A stretch of DNA of 64,000 nt from Marinirhabdus sp050859505 (GTDB taxonomy: Bacteria; Bacteroidota; Bacteroidia; Flavobacteriales; Flavobacteriaceae). How positions within the stretch are numbered: the stretch's first letter is position 1; each line of letters starts with the position of its first letter. Positions 50,515-58,710 of this stretch are shown one piece after another. The stretch is taken from assembly GCF_050859505.1 (NCBI RefSeq), contig NZ_CP193934.1, positions 3,410,001 through 3,474,000 on the forward strand, given 5' to 3'. Position numbers and translations under genes: made by a program. The notes beneath the pieces were generated by a model. That model had not been told where the DNA came from and did no database searches. It was given only the letters and a program-made list of their open reading frames with translations.

Positions 50515-52044
50515 TTAAAAGTTTAGCTCTTTTAAATAACCTTCCATTTCCTCACGTACCTTAGCCAGTTGTGTTTCCAGAGAAGCAATTTCTTTTTTTG
50601 TAGCTTCAATATCTACGGGTTCTTCTTCCTCAAACGTATCTACATAGCGGGGGATGTTTAGATTAAAGTCGTTATCTTTTACTTCCTCAAATGTGGCTAC
50701 ATAGCTGTATTTGTCTTTGGTTTCAAAGGCCTTATATGTGCTTACCACTTTTTCTATATCCTTTTCACGTAGGACGTTTTGTTTTTTACCGTCCTGATAG
50801 TCTTTACTAGCATCTATAAAAAGTATATTTCGCTCCACGCCACTCGGGGTACGAGTTCTTGCTTTGTTAAATATTAGGATGGCGGCGGGAATGCCTGTGC
50901 CAAAGAACAGGTTTGACGGGAGGCCTACAACGGCTTCTAACAGGTTTTCTTCTATGAGACGTTGGCGTATTTTACCTTCGGCTCCTCCACGGAAAAGTAC
51001 TCCGTGGGGTACTATTACTCCTACTCTTCCTGTGGGTAGTGTAGTTTCTATCATATGCAAAATAAAGGCGTAGTCTCCTTTGGATTTTGGGGGTACACCT
51101 CGTAAAAACCTGCGATGACGGTCTGCCTCTGCATTTTCGTGACCCCACTTATCAAGCGAAAATGGTGGATTTGCTACTACTATATCGAACTTCATTAGGC
51201 TATTTCCCTCAATGAGTTTTGGGTTGTTTATAGTGTCACACCACTCTATACGCGCGGCATCCATACCATGAATAAAGCAGTTCATTTTGCTTAATGCCCA
51301 GGTATCTCCATTGCTTTCCTGGCCATAGACAGCAAAATCTCTGGATGGATTGCCGTCGCTATCTGTTACTTGCTCTGCTACCTGCACCAACAGTGAAGCG
51401 CTTCCGGCAGTTGGGTCTAGGATTCTCGCCCCTTCTTTAGGTGCCACCAATCTTGCTAACAGTTGTGAAACTTCTTTTGGTGTAAAAAATTCACCTCCTT
51501 TTTTACCCGCTCCCGAAGCAAACTTTTCCAATAGATACATATAGGCTTCTCCCAAAACATCTTGCTTTCCCTCCCATAGTGATGGGCGAAAATCTAGTTC
51601 TGGTTTGGCAAAGTCTTTTATAAGATTAAGCAACCTACGGTTACGGTCTTTTGTTTGACCTAGTTTTTCTGAATTGAAACTTATGTTACGAAACACACCA
51701 TCCAGCTTCTCGAAGTTTTGTTCTTCAATTTTGTATAGGATTTTATCTATTTGTTCGCCTATATCCGCATCGTTGCGGTGGTCGTAGATATAATCGAATG
51801 TGCAATTTTTTGGAAGGACAAAACGCTCACGGTTTAATTTTCGGTTTATAAGTTCTTCATTATCGCCATATTGTTTTTTATACTCGTTGTAATGGTCTTT
51901 CCAAACATCACTAAGGTACTTCACGAACATAAAAACAAGGATATAGTTTTTATATTCCGAAGAATCGAACGCTCCACGAAAGGTATCACAGGCATTCCAT
52001 AGCATTTTATTTATTTGGTCTTGGGTAGGTCTTTCTTTTATCAT
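50515..52044 (-). CDS. hsdM: Type I restriction-modification methylase subunit
   Basis: The 509-residue N6-adenine methylase has an N-terminal helical HsdM domain, the SAM-binding motif DPTAGSAS (210-217) and the catalytic NPPF (292-295), the usual order. It methylates the target chosen by HsdS and forms the R2M2S complex. It starts 2 bp after the stop of the short S-like gene and belongs to the same operon. Confidence 0.95.
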   Translation of the reverse strand: MIKERPTQDQINKMLWNACDTFRGAFDSSEYKNYILVFMFVKYLSDVWKDHYNEYKKQYGDNEELINRKLNRERFVLPKNCTFDYIYDHRNDADIGEQIDKILYKIEEQNFEKLDGVFRNISFNSEKLGQTKDRNRRLLNLIKDFAKPELDFRPSLWEGKQDVLGEAYMYLLEKFASGAGKKGGEFFTPKEVSQLLARLVAPKEGARILDPTAGSASLLVQVAEQVTDSDGNPSRDFAVYGQESNGDTWALSKMNCFIHGMDAARIEWCDTINNPKLIEGNSLMKFDIVVANPPFSLDKWGHENAEADRHRRFLRGVPPKSKGDYAFILHMIETTLPTGRVGVIVPHGVLFRGGAEGKIRQRLIEENLLEAVVGLPSNLFFGTGIPAAILIFNKARTRTPSGVERNILFIDASKDYQDGKKQNVLREKDIEKVVSTYKAFETKDKYSYVATFEEVKDNDFNLNIPRYVDTFEEEEPVDIEATKKEIASLETQLAKVREEMEGYLKELNF

Positions 52045-52046
52045 GA

Positions 52047-52619
52047 TTATTTTTTGATAGATTTGTAAATGGTAGCAGTTATAAGATTGGTTTTATATTC
52101 TTGAATTCCTGCTGTAAGTATTTCTTCTTTTTTCTTTAAGGTGATAATTTTTGCAATGAGTTCCTGTTTTTCTAGGCTAGGCAATAGTATAGGAGTATTC
52201 TCCAACACCTCTCTATTAATATTGGTTTGATAGGTTCCTGCCGCTAATGACTTAAAATGATTTTGTGCTCGTGTTTGATTGATTTGCCATGCTACATAGT
52301 CTGGGTGTGCCATTTTCGGGTTTACTGAAATTACGAAAAAGACAGCACTGGCAATAGTAGGGTGTTGTGCAGAAAGGTCTGGCACCAATGCAAAATTATT
52401 GGCACCTTTTGCCATAAAAAGTACTTCGTTTTGAGATAATAAGTATTGTGGTTTTATCTTTTTGCTATCTAAGCAAATACAAGCATCATCTATAGTAAGA
52501 TTGTCTTGTACATTCTTTAACTGAATAACCCGTACAGTTCCTCCAATATCTGGAGTGATTTTTCCCCGAAAAGAAAATCCCGAGGTAATAGTTGCGATAT
52601 GTTTAAGCTTTTGTTTCAA
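52047..52619 (-). CDS. Half-size HsdS-like protein
   Basis: The 190-residue protein contains one target-recognition-type domain and a single coiled C-terminal spacer helix (LPSLEKQELIAKIITLKKKEEIL), about half of a normal HsdS. It begins with a TTG at 52617-52619; upstream in frame there is a stop five codons away and no ATG. It may dimerise to give an extra specificity subunit or act as a regulator of the operon. It opens the type I RM/Pycsar operon, 2 bp before hsdM. Confidence 0.8.
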   Translation of the reverse strand: MKQKLKHIATITSGFSFRGKITPDIGGTVRVIQLKNVQDNLTIDDACICLDSKKIKPQYLLSQNEVLFMAKGANNFALVPDLSAQHPTIASAVFFVISVNPKMAHPDYVAWQINQTRAQNHFKSLAAGTYQTNINREVLENTPILLPSLEKQELIAKIITLKKKEEILTAGIQEYKTNLITATIYKSIKK

Positions 52620-52620
52620 C

Positions 52621-52710
52621 AGTATAAGGTGCTATAATTTTTATACTGCAAATATAAGTGTTATTGTTTTAGCAAAACAAGTAATTTATGAAATAATCGT
52701 TATACTGCAA
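52621..52710 (-). promoter_or_regulatory. Control region of the RM/Pycsar operon
   Basis: On the minus strand the region reads a TTTG box at 52673-52676 (as CAAA on the plus strand), a 16-bp spacer and TATATTTG (plus-strand CAAATATA, 52649-52656), a fair match to the Bacteroidota TTTG...TAnnTTTG promoter. Repeats TTATACTGCAA occur at 52641-52651 and 52700-52710, and an inverted AGTATAA lies at 52621-52627. A palindrome TGTTTT-AGC-AAAACA covers 52665-52679. The repeats overlap the promoter and look like operator sites. Confidence 0.55.
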
Positions 52711-52814
52711 CAATTATTCGTTTAAAAATAGGTTTTGGACTTAATTTGGAAGTTTATTTGTAATGTAACACACTATTTTTGAACAAATTTTACTATTTAT
52801 CATCGTGATATTAC

Positions 52815-54572
52815 TTATTGAAAGCTCATAGCTTTCTTTAACTCAATCTTTAGTACTTCCCAACGTTCATCTACAAATTCTGGAAAGTTTTCAAGCAAAT
52901 GGTTTTTATTGGTTATAAATGTTTTGTTTAGAATTGGTTTTTCTTTCTCAACCCACTTAATTAGAGACAGACTACCTTTAGATTTGTTTGCATTACTATC
53001 TAGCATTTGAAGATTTACAATACCGTTATAACAACTTGAATTTTCGAAATACCATTCATTATCTTCGTTTATAAGTATATTGGCTTTTTGAAGATTCTTT
53101 CTTTTAAAGGCATCAAAAGGGTGAATATGGTCTAAATTAAAATCGTTATTTCGATAATCCATATTTGGATATAATAATGCTAAAATTGGAAATGCATATC
53201 TATCGTCTTTCTGAGTATGCAATAGATTCTCTAAAAACTCATCATCGACAGTTATACTTTTTCTAGTTTTAGCTAGCCTTTTTGCTATTTCCTTTGCAGG
53301 AAAATTTATAGCTCCCTCCTCAATTCCCTTTTTAATTGCATCTCTTATGTTTTTAAGAACTGAGTCTGCTTGACCTCCAAAAATTCTATGTAGCAAAACT
53401 GTATGTAACCATTTTTTTATTACCTCCCTGTCTTCTTTATATGCTATCTTGGTTGAAAAGTCTTTATATTTTTTTGTATTATGTATATAATAAATAATTG
53501 GCAGTATAGCGTTTACCGAAGAAAGTGTTTTTTGAGCATAAGCAAAATCCATAACCAAGCGAAATGCTTCTTTTATACTATCGCTTATACTATTCCAATT
53601 ATCTTCAAACTCAATGGCGTTTTCTACATTGAAATTTGTTACTCTGAATTTTATATCATCACAATAAAGCATAAGGTAGGATCTTAGAATTATATCTTTA
53701 TCGATAATAAAACCATATTCGTCCCATATAAAATCTACCAAGCGATGTATGACATCTCTAGCATTTACCTTGGTCCATACCGCTACAATAGTGGACATTA
53801 TTAAATCTGAATAACTTAAAGGTTTTCCGCCACTATTTATACGAATAAATATGTTCAATGCTTTTTCATAGTCCTGTCCGGTTTCTAAGTAGTAATTAAT
53901 TAATAATTTTGTATGGACAACAAATTGGAGCTTTGAAAGCGTTTTTGATTTAAACTTATCTTCATCCCAACCGTTTTTCTTTAAATATTCATTAAGGTCG
54001 AAATTATCTTCAATTTTTAAAATTTCTCTTACTGGGAACCAGTTTTCTCCATTCAAATTATTTATTTCCCAATCTGAAAAAAACCTGAAGTCATAAAACC
54101 TTCCATCCTCTGGAACATCGCCTTCCAATTCATTCTGGGGACAAGGATTATCTAAATTTAGATATAGTTTTCTGGTTGGTATTGAATGTTCGTCGTCCTT
54201 AAGATGTCTATATTTAATTTTGTAAGCATAACTTCCCTTCAATCCCAAATATATAGCAGTAAGTCTCTGTTGCCCGTCTAGTACAGCTTCAAACGAAGAA
54301 AGACCACTTGTATCTATTTCATCACAATGTGTTTTATAATGCTCTCTGTATTCTTTTAGTATAGTGTAGAAACGTTGTTTACTTCTATTTTCACCCTCTA
54401 CACGCCAAAAAAGCATAGAGCCAATTGGATAGTCCCTCATTAAAGAATCAAATAGTAGTTCAATTTTCCACCATTCCCATTCAAATTCTCTTTGAATTGC
54501 AGGCAATAGTAATTGATTATAATCTATTTTATGTAGGACAGATTTAATTGTGATAGGTGTCTGAAATGCCAT
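52815..54572 (-). CDS. DUF262-HNH protein (GmrSD-like restriction)
   Basis: The 585-residue protein has an N-terminal DUF262 domain (GmrS type) with IQREFEWEW (26-34) and DGQQRLTA (99-106), a long helical middle section, and a C-terminal HNH nuclease (DUF1524-like) with LDHIHPFDAF near residue 475 and later NLQMLDSNANKSKGS, the GmrD signature. The fused form fits type IV restriction enzymes that cut modified phage DNA. It stands alone between the RM operon and the KAP gene, with its own start at 54572. Confidence 0.88.
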   Translation of the reverse strand: MAFQTPITIKSVLHKIDYNQLLLPAIQREFEWEWWKIELLFDSLMRDYPIGSMLFWRVEGENRSKQRFYTILKEYREHYKTHCDEIDTSGLSSFEAVLDGQQRLTAIYLGLKGSYAYKIKYRHLKDDEHSIPTRKLYLNLDNPCPQNELEGDVPEDGRFYDFRFFSDWEINNLNGENWFPVREILKIEDNFDLNEYLKKNGWDEDKFKSKTLSKLQFVVHTKLLINYYLETGQDYEKALNIFIRINSGGKPLSYSDLIMSTIVAVWTKVNARDVIHRLVDFIWDEYGFIIDKDIILRSYLMLYCDDIKFRVTNFNVENAIEFEDNWNSISDSIKEAFRLVMDFAYAQKTLSSVNAILPIIYYIHNTKKYKDFSTKIAYKEDREVIKKWLHTVLLHRIFGGQADSVLKNIRDAIKKGIEEGAINFPAKEIAKRLAKTRKSITVDDEFLENLLHTQKDDRYAFPILALLYPNMDYRNNDFNLDHIHPFDAFKRKNLQKANILINEDNEWYFENSSCYNGIVNLQMLDSNANKSKGSLSLIKWVEKEKPILNKTFITNKNHLLENFPEFVDERWEVLKIELKKAMSFQ

Positions 54573-54685
54573 TATGGTAAGTTTTAATTTGATTGATTTT
54601 TAAAGTATTCAAATGTATGATACGCCACACTACCCAATTCTTCTAAAAAAAAGATAATCTAATTTCATTATAAAGTCTGTTAGTG

Positions 54686-56626
54686 TTAATTTTCATAAAA
54701 GGTTTTTGTGTCGTATCCTATTTTTCCTAGTTCTACTAGAAAAGCGTACAATGCGGCGATTACCTTACTGATGCGTGCAACATTTTCTGGTTCATGAAAA
54801 GCATGAGGGTTTGGTAAGGTTAGGTAAATATGTGGATTAATTTGATGGTATTTAAGCATCTTTGAATTTTGGTCTTGTAATGCACCTTGCTCAAAACCTT
54901 CAAAAGAATTGATGAAACTATTATAACGTTGTTCTAACTCTTTAAAGGTATCTAAGGTGCCTGCTTCCCTGAAACAGTCCTCCAAATTTTGATGGTTTAT
55001 TGGAGCCATCCATTTTTCGGCTATTATTATAAGTCTTACTTGCCCGTGGTGCGGGTGGGAATAAAGTTTGATTACGTTCTCCTTTTTGCCGTCCACACAT
55101 TTTATATAGGCGTTGGACTGAACTCTCTTACCTTGCTCTTTAATAGTAGGCACGTTTGGGAGGTCTAACTTTAACTGTTTTACCAAAGGAGTGCGAAGTT
55201 CTTTTAGGAACCAACCACGATGATAATCTACTGGCCCTTTATCAAAGGCTTCTAAATTTGTAACAGAGGACAGTGAAATAACTGCACCAATAATATCTTC
55301 TATATTTTCATCTTTATTTACTATAGCTTCCCGCAGGACATTTAGTAACTTGGAAATAAGTAATGATTTTTTCTTAAGGAAGAAATCGTTTTCGCATAGT
55401 CTAAACAGAACTTGTTCCCAATCTTCATCGAACTCAGGGTTTGTGGCAAGCTTTGCTTTGCTTACATCGTCCAGAGGTTTCAGATTCATTTGTAATGCAA
55501 CCGCTTCGTTCCAACGATCGAAACCCGGATGCAGTGACAATAGGCGATACACTAAGGGATATGCAATTTGAATACTCACTAAGGCAAAATTAACCAGAAC
55601 TTCTAGCTCTCCTTTTAAGTCTTCATCATCCTTATCCGTTTTATTCTTGGCTTTATTGATACAAGAAATAAGGGAAAGGGAATTCATTAAGCGCTTTAAC
55701 GCCCTTGGGTTAGAACCCACTGTATAACTTGCTATTTCTGAAAACTTACTAATTTGCTCATCATTGGAGGCTTCTTGTTCTGAAATATAATTAATACTTT
55801 GTAAGCTATCCTTAAGGAAATCATTAATTTCATACCTAGTAACAGGCATTGTAAACGGAACTTGAATAATTTTATCGAAGAAGGAACGAAACTCTCGTTC
55901 ATTTTTATCTGAATATGCTCCAAATTTTGGTTCGAGTCCTTTTATTACTACGTCATAGTCTATTGCTAATATAAACACACAGTTTTCTAAGGTAAAGATG
56001 TTTTTAAGCAATTCTAATAATTGCACCGCAACGGGTGGGTCTATCCTATCTAAATCGTCTATAAAAAAAATGAAGTTTTCTTTTTGATGATTGGAGCAAC
56101 ACGTTGTTATTGCAGTTTGCAATTCTTCACGTATTTCTGAAATAGTAGATCTAGATTCTTCAGCACTCAATTGATCTGCTAAATAATCTCCAGCTCCATC
56201 TGCTACTTTATTAACTGCTGTTTTGGCTACAAAGGTTGCTGTAGACTTTCCGAATTGATATAGCTTTCCTAACAACTGTTTTGTCTTAGTTTCGTCTACA
56301 TTGGCAATCTTAGAGGTTTCCTGAATAAGCTTACCTAAGATATTGAGCAGCGTGGTTTGAGCGTCATTCATTAAGGCGTATTCCCAAGTATTTAGCCAAA
56401 TAGCGTGAAACTTTGCTTGTTTGCTTTCGCTAAGATTTCGGCGTAAGCTATTCATTAATGAAGTTTTTCCACTCCCCCATTCACCTTGCAATGCAATGGT
56501 GATTGGCGTATTAGTATGCTGGATAAAATTTACAAGTCCATCTTCGAACGGTTGAATACCAAAGCTGTCTTTTTGTTGGGCGTTCTTAGGAATATCTGTA
56601 ATACTGGAACTGTAATTTGAAGTCAT
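54686..56626 (-). CDS. KAP-family P-loop NTPase
   Basis: The 646-residue protein has a KAP-type P-loop domain with Walker A GEWGSGKTS (48-56), a Walker B-type FFIDDLDRIDP near 205, then a helical region and a C-terminal helical domain. KAP NTPases are common in phage-defence loci. It begins 3 bp after the stop of the repeat-protein gene. The upstream pair probably makes an operon. The action of this ATPase is unknown; membrane or DNA targets are both conceivable. Confidence 0.88.
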   Translation of the reverse strand: MTSNYSSSITDIPKNAQQKDSFGIQPFEDGLVNFIQHTNTPITIALQGEWGSGKTSLMNSLRRNLSESKQAKFHAIWLNTWEYALMNDAQTTLLNILGKLIQETSKIANVDETKTKQLLGKLYQFGKSTATFVAKTAVNKVADGAGDYLADQLSAEESRSTISEIREELQTAITTCCSNHQKENFIFFIDDLDRIDPPVAVQLLELLKNIFTLENCVFILAIDYDVVIKGLEPKFGAYSDKNEREFRSFFDKIIQVPFTMPVTRYEINDFLKDSLQSINYISEQEASNDEQISKFSEIASYTVGSNPRALKRLMNSLSLISCINKAKNKTDKDDEDLKGELEVLVNFALVSIQIAYPLVYRLLSLHPGFDRWNEAVALQMNLKPLDDVSKAKLATNPEFDEDWEQVLFRLCENDFFLKKKSLLISKLLNVLREAIVNKDENIEDIIGAVISLSSVTNLEAFDKGPVDYHRGWFLKELRTPLVKQLKLDLPNVPTIKEQGKRVQSNAYIKCVDGKKENVIKLYSHPHHGQVRLIIIAEKWMAPINHQNLEDCFREAGTLDTFKELEQRYNSFINSFEGFEQGALQDQNSKMLKYHQINPHIYLTLPNPHAFHEPENVARISKVIAALYAFLVELGKIGYDTKTFYEN

Positions 56627-56629
56627 ATT

Positions 56630-57001
56630 TTAGATAATTGAAATTAATGCATGTAACTGGTCTCTAGTGATAGCTCCATCTATATAATAGACTACCTGCC
56701 CATATTTGTTTTTCACTTTAATTTCATCTCCATCTATAAAATAAATGGAAGTACCATATTTGTTTTTCTCTTTTACTTCAGACCCATCTATAAAATATCT
56801 TGTACTTCCGTATTTGTTCTTTTCTTTAATATCATATCCATCCAAGTAAAATCTTGAAGAACCATATTTGTTCTTTTCTTTTATTTCAGGAAAGTCTATA
56901 TAGAATAGCGTGTTTCCGTATTTATTCTTTTCTTTTATTTCGTTACCATCTATATAGAAAATTGTTTTTCCATATTTGTTCTTTTCTTTTATTTCTGGCA
57001 T
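56630..57001 (-). CDS. Protein made of six 18-residue repeats, coupled to the KAP gene
   Basis: The 123-residue protein consists of six near-identical units of the form EIKEKNKYGxxxFYIDGx, starting right after the Met-Pro and followed by a short tail ITRDQLHALISII. Each unit would make two or three strands, so the chain is likely a small beta-solenoid or beta-flower; resemblance to beta-flower proteins of Bacteroidota is a guess. The last repeat has VKN in place of EKN. No signal peptide is present. It is 3 bp from the KAP gene, so they are almost certainly co-expressed. Confidence 0.85.
   Translation of the reverse strand: MPEIKEKNKYGKTIFYIDGNEIKEKNKYGNTLFYIDFPEIKEKNKYGSSRFYLDGYDIKEKNKYGSTRYFIDGSEVKEKNKYGTSIYFIDGDEIKVKNKYGQVVYYIDGAITRDQLHALISII
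56670..56998 (-). repeat. Six 54-bp coding repeats
   Basis: Each 54-bp unit encodes the 18-residue motif with the invariant KNKYG. The DNA copies are similar but not identical, so expansion is not very recent. Confidence 0.85.
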
Positions 57002-57025
57002 ATTGGATAGTGTCTCAAGTTAACT

Positions 57026-57160
57026 TTACTTCTTAGTATTCTTATTAGGGTTCAAATCTTTCCCACGATTTCCTTGGTTTTTATCGTATGTTTTATTTGT
57101 TCCATCAGTTCCTTTATTTGGGTTTTTGATGTCTGCATTGTGATTTGGTTTTTTAGCCAT
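57026..57160 (-). CDS. 44-residue Lys/Asn-rich small protein
   Basis: An ATG at 57160 begins MAKKPNHNADIKNPNKGTDG, then NKTYDKNQGNRGKDLNPN, ending in NTKK. This very polar, basic and Asn-rich composition suggests a disordered protein; similar short sequences occur in other Bacteroidota genomes as far as I recall. A longer frame to 57259 is possible but adds hydrophobic residues that do not fit. It lies 24 bp upstream of the repeat-protein gene, on the same strand, and may be the leader of that operon. Confidence 0.55.
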   Translation of the reverse strand: MAKKPNHNADIKNPNKGTDGTNKTYDKNQGNRGKDLNPNKNTKK

Positions 57161-57402
57161 GGTAGTATGGGTTAAAGATGAATATGAATTAATGAGTGGG
57201 GAGATTATAAATATAGCCTTATTTGTAGGCACTACGAATGAGGATTTCCGTAAAAACAAGGTAAATTAACATAGGTGTCTGATTAGCAAAAAGTTGAGAA
57301 TTCATTTAACGCTAATACAAATGCATATTAATTGAAAATGATTAAAAAGATATGTTTATCTTAATTGATAAGAGAGAATAAGAACTCGCACTTCATACCA
57401 AA

Positions 57403-58353
57403 TCACTCCAACCCCACAATTTCACTCACCAAAACCCATTTCCCATCACGCTCCACACTACGCGTCACTGTGATCTTGTTGGCGCCAGACTTTTTAAAGA
57501 CGTCTATTAGGTTTAGGTTTTTATGCACTGCGGTATTTATGACTATGGGCGGAGTAAGTAACTTGCTTGTAGTAGCATCAAAAACATACAGGCTTTTGGT
57601 GGTAGGTTGTATATTCCAGAAACCTATCTCGTCTGCCCCGTCGCCATTTAGGTCTTTTAGATTTTCCAGTTGCGATTGGTAGGCATCTTCTATGGTAATG
57701 GATTGTAATCCTGGCGCGCTAAAATTAATAATACTGCTGCAACCACCCTTACAAAGAGCCTTAGCAGTAGCTTGCTTGCTTTTTTGAGTACCAGCCACTA
57801 GTTCCGGACTCGTAACAAACGCATAATCTGATAGCGCGTCGCCATTAAAATCGCCAAAGAGTTGGCGGTTTCTTGGGATGACCATAGTTGTTTCGCGATA
57901 GTCTGGAAAAATAGGAGCATCTTTATGTTTGGCATCTTCTGCGATCCCTTCGCTTACTATTTTATAGCCGCCATTTTTTAAGACTAAAGATACATACCAT
58001 TCATACGCCGCATCCACGCCATTGTACTGTACCTGATTAGTAAAGACCACCAGATAGTTCCCTGCTTCTTTGGTAATGCGTACCTGGTTGGTATCTAGCT
58101 GTTGTGTATAGTCTGGAAACTGCTGAAACAACAGGAGTTTATCCTGTAATACCTCTTCTTTGGTGTGGTCTGTACCGTAGTAGTTCACCACATCCATATA
58201 GTTAGGTTTCAGGAAGGGAGCTTTTAGTTGTGTATGGTTCTCGTTCCATTGCTGTACAAAGGCGCGCACCTCCTTTTCCCCTTTTGGATCTATCTCATTA
58301 CAACTGGAGCATAGAAATAAAAACAGACAAGCGAATAAGGATACTAATTTCAT
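57403..58353 (-). CDS. Lipoprotein of unknown function with Ca2+-loop-like motifs
   Basis: The 316-residue protein has a lipoprotein signal (lipobox CSSC, C18). The middle contains a region with DFNGDALSDYAF and, later, DLNGDGADEIGF, both like DxNGDG calcium loops or FG-GAP-type motifs seen in surface proteins. No enzyme family is recognised. It is separated from the KAP gene set by about 240 bp of noncoding DNA and is divergent from the nuclease gene at 58711. An outer-membrane surface lipoprotein is the best reading. Confidence 0.7.
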   Translation of the reverse strand: MKLVSLFACLFLFLCSSCNEIDPKGEKEVRAFVQQWNENHTQLKAPFLKPNYMDVVNYYGTDHTKEEVLQDKLLLFQQFPDYTQQLDTNQVRITKEAGNYLVVFTNQVQYNGVDAAYEWYVSLVLKNGGYKIVSEGIAEDAKHKDAPIFPDYRETTMVIPRNRQLFGDFNGDALSDYAFVTSPELVAGTQKSKQATAKALCKGGCSSIINFSAPGLQSITIEDAYQSQLENLKDLNGDGADEIGFWNIQPTTKSLYVFDATTSKLLTPPIVINTAVHKNLNLIDVFKKSGANKITVTRSVERDGKWVLVSEIVGLE

Positions 58354-58710
58354 AGAAAATTATAATTGGATACTGTGAGGATAAAGGTACGGGATTTTAG
58401 TGAACGGATGCCCTTCAATCCCATTCCGAAGAAACAGTAGCATCACTCAGCATACTTGACAAGATGTTTTTTTGTTTGTTGTTTGGCAGGTGTGATTTGT
58501 GATGTGCTTCTTCACCCTTATGTTTCCAAAACTTTGATTTACAAACCTTAAACCAGTTACAAATGCACTCCAATATTAACGCATTATTAAGCTTTTGAAT
58601 CACTGAGGTTTTTTAATTAAATACTAGTAGTTTTGCCTGCAAATAAAGCCCTTAGCTAGTGCTATATGCAAGGTGCTCATACTTAATTAAATAGGAATAA
58701 AACAATTAAA
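58354..58710. other. Noncoding gap upstream of the nuclease gene
   Basis: This gap carries copy 2 of the interspersed hairpin element (58407-58450) and a sequence TAGTTTTG (58628-58635) similar to the Bacteroidota -7 promoter element, about 76 bp before the nuclease start. No clear -33 TTTG box is spaced properly. No other gene is seen. Confidence 0.5.
58407..58450. repeat. Interspersed hairpin element, copy 2
   Basis: It starts GATGCCCTTCAAT and ends ATCACTCAG, like copy 1 at 36343-36390. Its internal hairpin is decayed. It lies between the lipoprotein and nuclease genes. Confidence 0.55.
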
